A stretch of DNA of 46,839 nt from Paracoccaceae bacterium (GCA_028285485.1 JANQPC010000013.1:1-46839); one strand, 5' to 3'; counted from the stretch's first letter, positions 16,712 to 26,005 are shown. Program-made: numbers and translations. The notes: generated by a model not told the origin, from the sequence alone.

Positions 16712-17788
16712 CTAGGGCGCGCGGAAATGCTTTGAAAGCTTTAGCCCCTGGCCCTGGTAGTTCGAGGCGATCTCGCGCCCGTAAAGCGTCTCCGGCGCCT
16801 CCGCCATCCGCTCGTAGACAAGCCGGCCCACCACCTGCCCGTGTTCCAGAACGAAGGGCGCCTCGTGGCAGCGCACTTCAAGCACCCCGCGCGAGCCCGC
16901 GCCGCCCGCCTCCGCCCAGCCGAAGCCCGGATCGAAGAAGCCCGCGTAATGCACCCGGAATTCGCCCACCATCGCCATGTAGGGCGCCATTTCGGCGGCA
17001 TGGCCGGGCGGGATCGTTACCGCCTCGCGGCTCACGAGGATGTAGAAGGCGCCGGGATCAAGGATGATCCGCCCCTCGGAGCTGCGCAGTTCCTCCCAAA
17101 ATTCTGCCGGATCGTAGGCGCCGATCTGTTCGAGATCGATCACCCCGGTATGGGGTTTGGCGCGGTAGCCCACGAGGGTGCCCTCGGCAGGCATCAGATC
17201 CACCGAAAAGCCAAGCCCGTCCGAGATCACCGGCGCAACATCCACGAGCCGAACCTCCGCGTGCAGCGCGGCCAGTTCCGCATCGCTCAGCACCGCTTGG
17301 CCCTTGCGGAACCGGATCTGGTTCAGCCGCATCCCCGGCCGCACCAGAACCGAGAAGGAGCGGGGGCAGATTTCAGCGTAAAGCGGGCCGGAATAGCCGG
17401 GCGCGATGCGATCGAACTCCACCCCATCATCGGTGATCGCGCGGGTCAGCAAATCCAGCCGCCCGGTGGAGGATTTGGCGTTGGCCACCGCCTGCACGCC
17501 CTTGGGCAACGCCAGCCGCTCCATCAGCGGCACAACGTAGACACAGCCCTTCTCCAGCACCGCGCCGCCCGCCAGATCGATGCGGTGCATCTCGAATTCC
17601 GAAAGCCGGTCTTCCACCCGGTGCCCTTCGCCCGCCAGAAAGCTCGCGCGCACGCGGTAGGCGGTGGTGCCAAGGCGCAGGTCAAGCGAAGCGGGCTGGA
17701 TCTGTTCGGGCAGAACGGCGGGATCGGCGGCAATGGCGCCGCTGTCGATCATGGCCTTGATGGCCTGGCTTGGCAGAACCCCCGTCAC
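16712..17788 (-). CDS. dcd: 2'-deoxycytidine 5'-triphosphate deaminase, double-length
   Basis: 358 residues, about twice the ~190-residue bacterial Dcd, as is typical of many Alphaproteobacteria. It deaminates dCTP to dUTP for thymidylate synthesis. The N-terminal half has the full active-site set: AKSSTGRLD (compare ARSS in E. coli) and APGYSGPLYAEI with the catalytic Glu. The C-terminal half repeats the beta-barrel fold with FDPGFGW and GVLEVRC, so the chain looks like a fused dimer. It stands alone between scpAB and the tRNA-Pro terminator. Confidence 0.93.
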   Translation of the reverse strand: MTGVLPSQAIKAMIDSGAIAADPAVLPEQIQPASLDLRLGTTAYRVRASFLAGEGHRVEDRLSEFEMHRIDLAGGAVLEKGCVYVVPLMERLALPKGVQAVANAKSSTGRLDLLTRAITDDGVEFDRIAPGYSGPLYAEICPRSFSVLVRPGMRLNQIRFRKGQAVLSDAELAALHAEVRLVDVAPVISDGLGFSVDLMPAEGTLVGYRAKPHTGVIDLEQIGAYDPAEFWEELRSSEGRIILDPGAFYILVSREAVTIPPGHAAEMAPYMAMVGEFRVHYAGFFDPGFGWAEAGGAGSRGVLEVRCHEAPFVLEHGQVVGRLVYERMAEAPETLYGREIASNYQGQGLKLSKHFRAP

Positions 17789-17817
17789 GCTACCGTCACG
17801 CCCCTTTCCCCAAACGA

Positions 17818-17847
17818 AACGCCCGCCGCCGGGAAGGCGCGGGCGTT
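17818..17847 (-). terminator. intrinsic terminator after tRNA-Pro
   Basis: On the minus strand AACGCCCG pairs with CGGGCGTT, continued after one bulged base by CGCC/GGCG with a 5-nt loop, followed by a T-rich TCGTTTG. It lies just past the tRNA-Pro CCA and upstream of dcd, so it should stop tRNA transcription before dcd. Confidence 0.72.
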
Positions 17848-17854
17848 CGCGAAT

Positions 17855-17931
17855 TGGTCGGGCTAGCAGGACTCGAACCTGCGACCTTCCGTCCCCCAGA
17901 CGGACGCGCTACCAGGCTGCGCCATAGCCCG
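17855..17931 (-). tRNA. tRNA-Pro (GGG)
   Basis: 77-nt minus-strand cloverleaf with encoded CCA (17855-17857). Acceptor CGGGCTA/TAGCCCG, anticodon stem TCCGT/ACGGA and loop CTGGGGG give anticodon GGG. The C1 start is typical of bacterial tRNA-Pro. Confidence 0.97.
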
Positions 17932-17992
17932 ACGCCGGCCTTACATACCGGAATTGGCAGGGGCGGCAAGGGTGAAGATCAGCCGGCCAGGA

Positions 17993-18775
17993 TCATGCAG
18001 CGCGAATTGCGCGCAGGCCCTCGATCACCTCGCGCAGAACCGCATCGTCGATCCCCGCGCCGATCCGCCCTGCGGCGAGGCGTGCGGCAACGCCCGGGCC
18101 CGTGGCATGGGCGGGCGCGTCATCCTCGGCATCCATCACAGGCACGTCGGGGGTGGGCGGGATCTGCGGTGCAGGCGGCGCGTGATCGCGCGCGCGGCCG
18201 ATAAACGGCAGCGAGGGCTCGCCATCGCGAGACGATCCGAAAGCCCCGGGTTCCGCCGATGCGGCAGGCGCTGCTGCGGGGGGTTCGGAGGCGGGTGCTT
18301 CAGGTGCAGGCGTGGGCGCCGGTGTGGGCGCGGCACTCTCTCCCGACACATCGCGGTGGCGGAAGGAGACGACCTCTGCCTGCGGCTCCGGCGCATCGGC
18401 CACCGTATCGAAAAGGTTCTCCGGCTCCGCCTCAGCCTCGGCAGCGGCGGGCGCAACGGCTCCCGCAGTGGCCTCCACCGGTTCGTCCATCTCAAAATCG
18501 AGCGGCTTGGAATGCGCCGCCACATGCTTCACGCCCTCTTCGCGCAGAAGCTTCTGCACGCCCCGGATCGTCATCCCGTCTTCATGCAGAAGCTTCTTGA
18601 TGCCGCCGATCAGCAGCATGTCCGACGGCCGGTAGTACCGCCGTCCGCCCGCGCGCTTGACGGGTTTCACCTGGGTGAAGCGGCTTTCCCAGAAGCGCAG
18701 CACATGGGTGGGCACGCCCAGCCAATCGGCCACTTCCGAGATCGTGCGAAACGCATCGGGCGATTTGGCGGCCAT
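17993..18775 (-). CDS. MerR family transcriptional regulator
   Basis: 260 residues. An N-terminal MerR winged HTH (about residues 10-78: [20 protein letters not shown], then [10 protein letters not shown]) is followed by a long Pro/Ala/Glu-rich, probably disordered region and a short C-terminal helical part. There is no metal-binding Cys cluster, so it is not a classical metal sensor. It follows ihfA by 3 bp, in the conserved alphaproteobacterial plsX-fabH-ihfA-merR order. Its target is unknown. Confidence 0.93.
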   Translation of the reverse strand: MAAKSPDAFRTISEVADWLGVPTHVLRFWESRFTQVKPVKRAGGRRYYRPSDMLLIGGIKKLLHEDGMTIRGVQKLLREEGVKHVAAHSKPLDFEMDEPVEATAGAVAPAAAEAEAEPENLFDTVADAPEPQAEVVSFRHRDVSGESAAPTPAPTPAPEAPASEPPAAAPAASAEPGAFGSSRDGEPSLPFIGRARDHAPPAPQIPPTPDVPVMDAEDDAPAHATGPGVAARLAAGRIGAGIDDAVLREVIEGLRAIRAA

Positions 18776-18778
18776 GGC

Positions 18779-19084
18779 TTATGTGCCCCGGTTGCCCGCC
18801 GCCACGCGATCTTTCATCAGATGCGAGGGCCGGAAGGTCAGCACCCTGCGGGGATGAATGGGTACTTCCTGCCCCGTCTTGGGGTTGCGCCCGATCCGGG
18901 CGGCCTTGTCGCGCACCGAGAACGTGCCGAAGGACGAAATCTTCACCGTTTCACCGCGCACCAGCGCATCCGACATATGCGTCAGCACGCTTTCCACAAG
19001 CTGCGCCGATTCGTTGCGTGACAGGCCTACTTCGCGAAACACAGCCTCGCTCAAATCCATCCGCGTCAACGTTCTTTCGCCCAT
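18779..19084 (-). CDS. ihfA: integration host factor subunit alpha
   Basis: 101 residues. An HU/IHF-fold DNA-bending protein; [40 protein letters not shown] and the IHF-type arm ([12 protein letters not shown]) identify the alpha subunit. It partners with IhfB, which is encoded elsewhere. A 92-bp gap separates it from fabH upstream and may carry its own promoter. Confidence 0.97.
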   Translation of the reverse strand: MGERTLTRMDLSEAVFREVGLSRNESAQLVESVLTHMSDALVRGETVKISSFGTFSVRDKAARIGRNPKTGQEVPIHPRRVLTFRPSHLMKDRVAAGNRGT

Positions 19085-19176
19085 GTCGCAATTCCTTTTC
19101 GCTCAAGTCTTCAATGTAGGGCGCCGGTAAAATTGGAGTCAACAACAAGCACTTGAAAGAACGTGGGAAATGGCGC

Positions 19177-20148
19177 CTACCAGCGGATCACCACCGATCC
19201 CCAGGCCAGCCCGCCGCCAATTGCCTCTGTCACGATCAGCTGGCCGGGCGTGATCTGGCCGCGCGCGACGCCCGTGGAAAGGGCCAGCGGGATCGAGGCG
19301 GCAGAGGTATTGCCGTGATCCTGCACGGTCACCACCACACGCTCCATCGGCACGCCCATCTTCTGCGCGGTGGCCTTTATGATGCGCAGATTCGCCTGAT
19401 GCGGCACGATCCAATCCACATCCGCGCCGGTCAGCCCGACCTTGCCAAGGGCGGCATGGGCCGTGGCGGCGAGTTTCTCCACCGCATGGCGAAACACCTC
19501 CTTGCCCTCCATCCGCAGATGGCCGGTGGACTGGGTAGACACCCCGCCATCTACATAAAGAATGTCGCGGAACCGCCCGTCACTATTGAGATCCGTGGAC
19601 AGAACGCCGCGATCGGAGGCCTCGCCCGTGCCTGTGCCCGCTTCGAGGATCAGCGCGCCTGCGCCATCGCCGAAAAGCACGCAAGTGGCGCGATCCGACC
19701 AATCCATGATCCGGCTGAAGGTTTCCGCCCCGATCACAAGCACCCGGTTCGCCTGACCCGCCACAATCAGTGCGTTCGCATTAGCCAAGGCATAGACGAA
19801 CCCTGCGCAGACCGCCTGCACATCGAAGGCAAAACCCGCGGTCATCCCAAGCCCGTCCTGCACCATCGTGGCGGCGGAGGGGAAGGTGAGATCGGCGGTG
19901 GAGGTGGCCACGATCACCGCATCGATTTCGCCCGCCGTGAGCCCGGCCTGCGCCAGCGCGGCCTCGGCGGCTTTGCAGGCCATCTGCGATGTGGTTTCGC
20001 CCTCGGCGGCGAAGTGCCGGCGCTCGATGCCAGAGCGCGTGCGGATCCATTCGTCGGTGGTATCGACGAAACTCTCGAACTCGGCATTGGGAACCACTCG
20101 CTCGGGCAGATAGTGCCCGACCCCCCGCACAACGGCGCGTACCGTCAT
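19177..20148 (-). CDS. fabH: beta-ketoacyl-ACP synthase III
   Basis: 323 residues. It condenses acetyl-CoA with malonyl-ACP to start type II fatty-acid synthesis. The catalytic triad is visible: Cys114 in VQAVCAGF, His in VPHQANLR (about 249) and Asn in HGNTSAASIP. The start overlaps the plsX stop by 4 bp (ATGA), so the two are translated together. Confidence 0.98.
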   Translation of the reverse strand: MTVRAVVRGVGHYLPERVVPNAEFESFVDTTDEWIRTRSGIERRHFAAEGETTSQMACKAAEAALAQAGLTAGEIDAVIVATSTADLTFPSAATMVQDGLGMTAGFAFDVQAVCAGFVYALANANALIVAGQANRVLVIGAETFSRIMDWSDRATCVLFGDGAGALILEAGTGTGEASDRGVLSTDLNSDGRFRDILYVDGGVSTQSTGHLRMEGKEVFRHAVEKLAATAHAALGKVGLTGADVDWIVPHQANLRIIKATAQKMGVPMERVVVTVQDHGNTSAASIPLALSTGVARGQITPGQLIVTEAIGGGLAWGSVVIRW

Positions 20149-21242
20149 CCCGCTTGCCCGCTCTTAACCTCTTGTTGGCCGGCATCTTGGCGTGGCGCCG
20201 GGGCGGATGCAACCCGGGCCGCAAGACGTTCAGTGAACCGGGACTCGGCGAGTTTGAACGCAAGTTTGATCGCTGCCGAAACGCCGGTGGCATCCGCCGA
20301 TCCGTGCGATTTCACCACGGTACCGTTCAGCCCCAGAAACACGCCGCCATTCACCCGGCGCGGATCGATCCGTTTGGTCAGGCGCCGCAGCGAGGTAACG
20401 GCCAGAAGCGCGGCGATCCGGCTCAGCGGCGTGGCCTTGAACGCCTGCTTAAGGAAATCGCGGATCAGCGTGGCGGTGCCTTCGCCGGTTTTGAGCGCGA
20501 CGTTCCCGGTGAACCCGTCGGTTACGATCACATCCACCCGGTCTGACGGGATATCGCCGCCTTCGACGAAGCCCACGTAATCGAATTGCGCGGCCGGGGC
20601 GGCGGCCTCGATGAGATCGGCGGCCTCCTTCAGTTCGGGGCGGCCCTTGTGATCTTCAGTGCCGAGGTTCAGCACGCCCACGCGCGGGCGCTCAAGTTCC
20701 AGCCCGTTGCGGGCGTAAGACATGCCCATGAGCGCATATTGCAGAAGATCATGGGCATCGGCGCTGATATCGGCGCCCACATCCAGCATCACGTTGAAGC
20801 CGCCGGGGTTGCGCGAGGGCCAGAGGCAGGCAATCGCGGGGCGGTTCACGCCGGGCAGCTTGCGCAGGCGCACCACCGAAAGCAGCATCAGCGCGCCGGT
20901 ATTGCCGCAGCTCACGCAAACCTCGGCCTCGCCATTGCGCACCGCTTCGATCGCCGACCACATCGATGTGCCTTGCCCGTGGCGCATCACGTTGCCGGGC
21001 TTGTCATCCATCTTCACCACATCGCGCACATCGCGGATTTCGCAACGGTCGCTCAGCTTGCGGCGGGCCACAAGCGGCCCCAGCTCTTCCTCGGGCCCAT
21101 GCACGATGAAGGCGATTTTGGGATTCTTCTGCGCGGAATTGGCAATGCCGGCCACCACCGCGGCCGGCCCCTGATCGCCGCCCATGGCGTCGACCGATAT
21201 AACGACGCGCTCGGAAAGATCGGCGCGGGTGGGATCTGCCAT
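20145..21242 (-). CDS. plsX: phosphate acyltransferase PlsX
   Basis: 365 residues. It converts acyl-ACP to acyl-phosphate for phosphatidic-acid synthesis via PlsY. The SVDAMGGDQGPAAVV N-terminus and the KMDDKPGNVMRHGQGTSMW and VVTDGFTGNVALK type blocks are family hallmarks. It lies 24 bp downstream of rpmF, linking ribosome and membrane synthesis as in many bacteria. Confidence 0.97.
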   Translation of the reverse strand: MADPTRADLSERVVISVDAMGGDQGPAAVVAGIANSAQKNPKIAFIVHGPEEELGPLVARRKLSDRCEIRDVRDVVKMDDKPGNVMRHGQGTSMWSAIEAVRNGEAEVCVSCGNTGALMLLSVVRLRKLPGVNRPAIACLWPSRNPGGFNVMLDVGADISADAHDLLQYALMGMSYARNGLELERPRVGVLNLGTEDHKGRPELKEAADLIEAAAPAAQFDYVGFVEGGDIPSDRVDVIVTDGFTGNVALKTGEGTATLIRDFLKQAFKATPLSRIAALLAVTSLRRLTKRIDPRRVNGGVFLGLNGTVVKSHGSADATGVSAAIKLAFKLAESRFTERLAARVASAPAPRQDAGQQEVKSGQAG

Positions 21243-21266
21243 CAGCGAACCTTGCGCTGCGGGCGG

Positions 21267-21476
21267 TTACGCAGCGTCTTCGTCTTCGAGATCGATCTCA
21301 TCAGCCTGGGCAATGATCTCGCGATCATCGTAATGGCCGCAGGCCGCGCACACGTGATGCGGGCGCTTCAGTTCTCCGCAATTGGGGCATTCGGCCGGGT
21401 TCGCGGCCACAAGCGCATCATGCGCACGGCGCATGTTCCGGCGCGAGCGGGTGACTTTATTCTGCGGGACAGCCAT
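21267..21476 (-). CDS. rpmF: 50S ribosomal protein L32
   Basis: 69 residues. It starts with the conserved [20 protein letters not shown] and has a CPNCGE / CAACGHY zinc-ribbon pair, so this is the zinc-containing form. GAGG lies seven bases before the ATG. A small hairpin (GGGGC-TGCT-GCCCC, 21497-21510) lies just upstream in its leader. Confidence 0.98.
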   Translation of the reverse strand: MAVPQNKVTRSRRNMRRAHDALVAANPAECPNCGELKRPHHVCAACGHYDDREIIAQADEIDLEDEDAA

Positions 21477-21650
21477 GTTTCAACCTCGGTCTCTCGGGGG
21501 CTGCTGCCCCAGCGTTATCTCATTCGCAGGCGCCTTACGCCGTTCGGCGCCGCGTGCGCAAGCCATATGTTCGGCACGTCAGTTCGGCGGAGCGCGGAAC
21601 ATACTGCGATTTTGGTGGCGTGCAAGCGTTTTTCGCGGGGTTTTGGGCGA

Positions 21651-22229
21651 TCAGTCTTCATCGGTCAGCTTGTCGCGCAACCCCTTTAGCCCGGCGAAGG
21701 GCTTGGCATCGTCATCGCTCATCGGGGCCACGCCCGGGGCGGCGGCAATCCGACCCTCGAACGCCACACCCTCGGCGCGGGGGTAGGGCGGAAGCGCCAG
21801 CGCCAGTTCCTCGGCAATCACCACGCCGAGATCGATCACGCTGCCCAGCGGCTCCAGGCTCACATCCTCGGGCATCTCCACCTCGGCGCCCGCAGGCTGC
21901 TCGGGCATATCGGCCAGGTAGAGGCGGCTCACCTCCTCCTCGATCCGGCTTGTCACCGGCGCCAGCGTCACCACGCAGGGCTGCACGACCGTGGCGCCGA
22001 GCCGCGCGCTCAACCGCCAGTCGCCACCACCCTCGGGCACGAGCGTTCCGGTGAGCCGCAGCTTGCGGATGCCGGTGATGGCGAGATGTTCGGCAAGATC
22101 GGCGCGCCAGCGCGCGGGCGGCTCAAGATCGATCTCGGTGGCGCGCCCGGTGGGCAGATCGCCGGGTTTCAGGCGCAACCCCTCTTGCCCCGCTTCTGGC
22201 CCGGGCGCTGTGTTGCGTGGCTCTGGCAT
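21651..22229 (-). CDS. DUF177 (YceD-like) protein
   Basis: 192 residues, cytosolic. This is the YceD/DUF177 family, linked to 23S rRNA accumulation and normally encoded just before rpmF, as here. It has the central LRLTGTLVPEGGGDW segment, a conserved CVVTL cysteine block and an acidic middle. The start at 22229 (MPEPRN) is preferred; upstream in-frame codons would run into the divergent bamE leader. Confidence 0.9.
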   Translation of the reverse strand: MPEPRNTAPGPEAGQEGLRLKPGDLPTGRATEIDLEPPARWRADLAEHLAITGIRKLRLTGTLVPEGGGDWRLSARLGATVVQPCVVTLAPVTSRIEEEVSRLYLADMPEQPAGAEVEMPEDVSLEPLGSVIDLGVVIAEELALALPPYPRAEGVAFEGRIAAAPGVAPMSDDDAKPFAGLKGLRDKLTDED

Positions 22230-22300
22230 TCTTGAACCCTCCCGGCTGGCCCTGTAATCGGAGTGACGCAAGGCGGGCATGAAGGCAAGAGCCAGGGAAA

Positions 22301-22360
22301 GCGGGGCCAGAGAATGCGGGGCCAAAGAATGCGGGGGCTGAGGATGCGGGGCATATCACA
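22301..22360 (+). repeat. four tandem imperfect 15-bp repeats
   Basis: Units start at 22301, 22316, 22331 and 22346, each beginning GCGGGGC (third copy GCGGGGGC). Copies one and two differ at one base; three and four diverge more. The repeat is a multiple of three, and each of the first three junctions creates an in-frame ATG (22314, 22329, 22344) for bamE, adding MRGQR-type pentapeptides if an upstream start is used. Confidence 0.85.
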
Positions 22361-22808
22361 AGCGGTGCGGATCGCGGGGCTGGCGCTGGCCGTGGGCGCG
22401 CTTGCCGCCTGTTCGGCCACCTTCCGCAATCATGGCTATATGCCGGACCGGGCCGAGGTGGAGGGGCTGATCGTGGGGGTCGATACCCGTGATAGCGTGG
22501 ATACCACGATCGGCGAGCCCGGGCTTTCCGGCATCGTGGATGACAGCGGGTGGTACTATGTGCGCTCGCGCTTCCGCACCTATGGCTGGCAAGAGCCCGA
22601 GGAGGTGGATCGCGAGGTTCTGGCGATCAGCTTCAACCCCGAAGGAACCATCACAAATATCGAAACCTTCGGGCTTGAGAACGGCAATGTCGTGCGGCTG
22701 ACCCGGCGGGTGACCACCGAGAACACCCAAGGCGTAGGCTTCCTGCGCCAGGCCTTCGGCAATCTCGGGCGCGTAACGGCCGATACGCTGCTTGGCGGAA
22801 ACAACTAG
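22344..22808 (+). CDS. bamE: outer membrane assembly lipoprotein, BamE/SmpA type
   Basis: 154 residues from the ATG at 22344. A signal peptide ends in the lipobox LAAC, then a SmpA/OmlA domain begins (residues ~35-110) with the DSVDTTIGEPGLSG and WYYVRSRF strands. BamE is the accessory lipoprotein of the BAM complex that inserts outer-membrane proteins. The start is ambiguous: ATGs at 22314 and 22329 and a possible one at 22263 are in frame through a 15-bp tandem repeat; 22344 has GGGGG at good spacing and gives the most normal signal peptide. It is divergent from the DUF177 gene. Confidence 0.92.
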   Translation: MRGISQAVRIAGLALAVGALAACSATFRNHGYMPDRAEVEGLIVGVDTRDSVDTTIGEPGLSGIVDDSGWYYVRSRFRTYGWQEPEEVDREVLAISFNPEGTITNIETFGLENGNVVRLTRRVTTENTQGVGFLRQAFGNLGRVTADTLLGGNN

Positions 22809-22829
22809 CCCGCAACGGCAGCAGGCGCG

Positions 22830-23234
22830 CTACTTCGCCGTTTCTTCCTCTGGCTCGAAATTCAGCGCCACGCCGTTGATACAGTAGCGCAGCCCGGTGG
22901 GCTGGGGCCCGTCGGGGAATACGTGGCCCAGATGCGCCTCGCAGCGATTGCAGTGCACCTCGGTGCGGCGCATGAAAAAGCTCCGATCCTCCTGCTCGCC
23001 CACGATCTCGGCATCGACGGGCTGGTAGAACGAGGGCCAGCCCGTGTCGCTATCGAACTTATGCGCCTGATCGAAAAGCGGCGCATCGCAGCAGATGCAG
23101 CGATACATGCCCGGCGCTTTGGGGAAATCGTCATGGGTGAAGGCGCGTTCGGTGCCGTGCTTGCGGGTGACCTTATAGGCGAGATCTGAAAGCTGGCTTT
23201 TCCACTCGGCCTCGGATTTGACGACTTTTTCCAT
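22830..23234 (-). CDS. msrB: peptide-methionine (R)-S-oxide reductase
   Basis: 134 residues. It reduces methionine-R-sulfoxide in proteins. Two CxxC zinc pairs (CICCDAP and CNRCEAH), the GWPSFYQP block and the catalytic cysteine in RYCINGVAL are all present. The ATG at 23234 ([11 protein letters not shown]) is the normal cytosolic start; upstream codons lie in the divergent promoter region and would not form a signal peptide. Confidence 0.97.
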   Translation of the reverse strand: MEKVVKSEAEWKSQLSDLAYKVTRKHGTERAFTHDDFPKAPGMYRCICCDAPLFDQAHKFDSDTGWPSFYQPVDAEIVGEQEDRSFFMRRTEVHCNRCEAHLGHVFPDGPQPTGLRYCINGVALNFEPEEETAK

Positions 23235-23260
23235 GTTTTCCCCTTGGTATCGGCGCAACG

Positions 23261-23289
23261 CGGTTGTCACATCTTGTGTGTAAACCGCT
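23261..23289. promoter_or_regulatory. inverted repeat between msrB and olsB
   Basis: GCGGTT (23261-23266) and AACCGC (23284-23289) flank an inner CACA-TCT-TGTG dyad in the 114-bp divergent intergenic region, which is AT-rich compared with its surroundings. A weak TTGTGT...TATTTA promoter-like pair (23275-23305) reads toward olsB. It could be an operator for one or both genes. Confidence 0.35.
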
Positions 23290-23348
23290 TTCACAGCATA
23301 TTTAGGCGTAAGATATCGCCGTCCAAGATAACAAAAAAGGCATCGGGC

Positions 23349-24101
23349 ATGGGCAGGCTGGATCACGGGCGCTACCGCGCCCGGTTTGCGGTATGTGACG
23401 CCGATCTGCGCGCCGCGCAGGAACTGCGCTACCGCGCTTTAATTGCAGAGACGGGGGCGGCCCCGCGGCCCGATGGGCGCGAGCGGGATGCGTTTGACGC
23501 GCTCTGCCGCCATATTCTGGTGGAAGAGATGCCGGGCGGCGGCCTTGTCTGCTGCTTCAGGGTGCTGCCCCTGGGCGGCGGCGCCGAGATCCCTTCAAGC
23601 TATTCGGCGCAGTATTACGGGCTCACGGGGCTGGAAAGCTATGATGGCCCGCTTCTGGAAATGGGGCGCTTCTGCATCGAGCCGGGGCGGTTTGACCCCG
23701 AGATCGTGCGCGTGGCCTGGGGCGCGCTGGCGGGGCTTGTGGAGGAGGAGGGCGTTGAGATGCTGATCGGCTGCTCCTCGTTCCGCGGCACCGATGCGGC
23801 CAGCTATCACGATGCCTTCGCGGTGCTGAAAGAGCGGCATCTGGCGCCCAAGCGCTGGCTGCCCAAGGTGAAGGCGCCGAACGTGTTCCGCTTCGCGCGG
23901 CGGCTTCGGCGAAAGCCCGATCTGCGCCGCGCGCTTCTGACGATGCCACCGCTTTTGCGCAGCTACCTTTCCATGGGCGGCTGGGTGAGCGATCACGCGG
24001 TGGTGGATCGCGATCTCGGCACGCTCCATGTGTTCACGGGGCTTGAGATCGCGGCAATCCCCCCGGCGCGGAAACGGCTCTTGCGGGCAGCGATGGGGTA
24101 G
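23349..24101 (+). CDS. olsB: L-ornithine N-alpha-acyltransferase
   Basis: 250 residues of the OlsB/GNAT-like acyltransferase family, which transfers a 3-hydroxyacyl chain from ACP to ornithine to make lyso-ornithine lipid, a phosphorus-free membrane lipid. The YRARFA, LRYRALI, ILVEE...[19 protein letters not shown] and [10 protein letters not shown] blocks follow the family. The partner OlsA (O-acyltransferase), adjacent in Rhodobacter, is not next to it here. The ATG at 23349 is the family-like start. Confidence 0.9.
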   Translation: MGRLDHGRYRARFAVCDADLRAAQELRYRALIAETGAAPRPDGRERDAFDALCRHILVEEMPGGGLVCCFRVLPLGGGAEIPSSYSAQYYGLTGLESYDGPLLEMGRFCIEPGRFDPEIVRVAWGALAGLVEEEGVEMLIGCSSFRGTDAASYHDAFAVLKERHLAPKRWLPKVKAPNVFRFARRLRRKPDLRRALLTMPPLLRSYLSMGGWVSDHAVVDRDLGTLHVFTGLEIAAIPPARKRLLRAAMG

Positions 24102-24190
24102 GGCCGCGCCCACACCCCGTGCCGGGAAAGGCCCGCATCCGTATTCGGGCACAGCTTGACCCCGCCCGCGCCACCGCCTAGCTCGCGCCC

Positions 24191-26005
24191 ATGGCTGGCG
24201 CACCCCTTCTGCAACTCTCCGAGATTTCGCTCACCTTCGGGGGCGCGCCCGTCTTCGATGATCTGAACCTCACCGTGCAGCCCGGAGACAGGCTGGCCCT
24301 TGTGGGCCGCAACGGTTCGGGGAAGTCGACGCTTATGAAGCTGATGGCCGGGCTTGTGGAACCTGATCGCGGCAGCCGCACCACCCCCGCAGGCATCACC
24401 GTGGGCTATATGGAGCAGGATCCCGATATGGCGGGCGCGGCCACGCTCGGCGCCTTCGCCGCGCGGGGGCTGCCCCCCGGGGAAGACTACCGCGTGGAAC
24501 AGGCTGCCGAAGGGCTGGGGTTTGACCCAGCGCGCCCCGTTGCCACCGCCTCGGGCGGCGAACGCCGCCGTGCAGCGCTTGCCGGGCTGATGGCCCGGGC
24601 GCCCGATCTGATGTTGCTCGACGAGCCCACGAACCACCTTGATATCGATGCCATCCTTTGGCTCGAACGCACGCTTGCCGCCAGCCGCGCCGCCTTTCTC
24701 ATCATCAGCCATGACCGCGCCGTGCTGCGCGCGCTGGCCCGTGGCACGCTCTGGCTCGACCGGGGCGAGATGCGGCGGCAGGACAAGGGGTTTGATGCGT
24801 TTGAGACCTGGCGCGATACCGTCTGGGCCGAGGAAGACCTCGCGCGCCACAAGCTTGACCGTAAGATCAAGGCCGAGGCGCGGTGGGCCGTGGAAGGCAT
24901 CAGCGCCCGGCGAAAGCGCAATCAGGGCCGGGTACGGGCGCTTGGCGCGCTGCGCGAAGAACGCCGCGCGATGATCGCGCGGGCGGGCACGGCAGCGATG
25001 GAATTCGGCGCGGCGCAGAAAAGCGGGCGGCTGGTGATCGAGGCCAAGGGGCTTTCCAAGGCGTTCGGCGATCAGCCGATCTGCCGCGACCTGTCGCTAC
25101 GGCTCATGCGGGGGGACCGGCTGGCCCTGGTGGGCCCCAACGGCGCGGGCAAGACGACAATCCTGAAGATGCTCACGGGCGAGTTGGCGCCGGATGCCGG
25201 CGACGTGCGCCATGGCACAGCGCTTGAGATCGCCGTCTTCGATCAGGCGCGCGCCGCGCTCGACCCCGATGCCACGCTTTGGGAAAGCCTTACCGGCGCG
25301 GCGGATCTTGGCATCTCGGGCAAGGCCGATCAGGTGATGGTGCGCGGCACCCCGCGCCATGTGGTGGGGTATCTGAAGGAATTTCTGTTCGATGAAAGGC
25401 AGGCGCGCGCGCCCGTCCGCTCGCTTTCGGGCGGCGAGAAGGCGCGGCTTCTGCTGGCGCGGCTGATGGCGCAGCCCTCGAACCTTCTGGTGCTCGACGA
25501 GCCTACGAACGATCTGGATATCGAAACGCTCGATCTTCTGCAGGAGCTGATCGCGGACTACCCCGGCACGGTCATCGTGGTAAGCCACGATCGCGATTTT
25601 CTCGATCGGGTGGCCACGGTCACGCTGCGCCTTGAGGGGCGCGGGCGGGCAACGCTTTACGCCGGGGGGTGGAGCGATGCGGTGGCCCAGGGCGGCGCGG
25701 CAGAACCGGCGGGGGCCCGGGCCCCGGCGCGGAAGGCGGCTGCGAAGGCAGAGGCTGTGCCTCAAAAGGCGCCCGCCGGGGGGCTGACTTTCACGGAAGC
25801 CCATCGCTTCGAGGCGTTGCCGGGAGAGATTGACCGGCTTGAAGCCGAGATCGGCAAGCTATCAGAGCTTCTGTCGGATGCCGAGATCTACACCGCGGCG
25901 CCCGCGAAAGCGGAAAAGGCCACCGCGGCGCTTGCGGAAAGGCAGGCGAAGCTGGAGGCGGCAGAAGCCGAATGGCTGCGGCTGGCCGAGAAGGCGGAGG
26001 GGTAG
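24191..26005 (+). CDS. ABC-F family ATPase (Uup-like)
   Basis: 604 residues, no membrane segments. Two ABC domains have Walker A GRNGSGKST and GPNGAGKTT, signatures ASGGERRR and LSGGEKAR, and Walker B LLDEPTNHLD and VLDEPTNDLD. A C-terminal coiled-coil (about residues 530-604) is typical of Uup. ABC-F proteins act on ribosomes or, for Uup, also in DNA-repair genetics; this is not a transporter. Confidence 0.94.
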   Translation: MAGAPLLQLSEISLTFGGAPVFDDLNLTVQPGDRLALVGRNGSGKSTLMKLMAGLVEPDRGSRTTPAGITVGYMEQDPDMAGAATLGAFAARGLPPGEDYRVEQAAEGLGFDPARPVATASGGERRRAALAGLMARAPDLMLLDEPTNHLDIDAILWLERTLAASRAAFLIISHDRAVLRALARGTLWLDRGEMRRQDKGFDAFETWRDTVWAEEDLARHKLDRKIKAEARWAVEGISARRKRNQGRVRALGALREERRAMIARAGTAAMEFGAAQKSGRLVIEAKGLSKAFGDQPICRDLSLRLMRGDRLALVGPNGAGKTTILKMLTGELAPDAGDVRHGTALEIAVFDQARAALDPDATLWESLTGAADLGISGKADQVMVRGTPRHVVGYLKEFLFDERQARAPVRSLSGGEKARLLLARLMAQPSNLLVLDEPTNDLDIETLDLLQELIADYPGTVIVVSHDRDFLDRVATVTLRLEGRGRATLYAGGWSDAVAQGGAAEPAGARAPARKAAAKAEAVPQKAPAGGLTFTEAHRFEALPGEIDRLEAEIGKLSELLSDAEIYTAAPAKAEKATAALAERQAKLEAAEAEWLRLAEKAEG

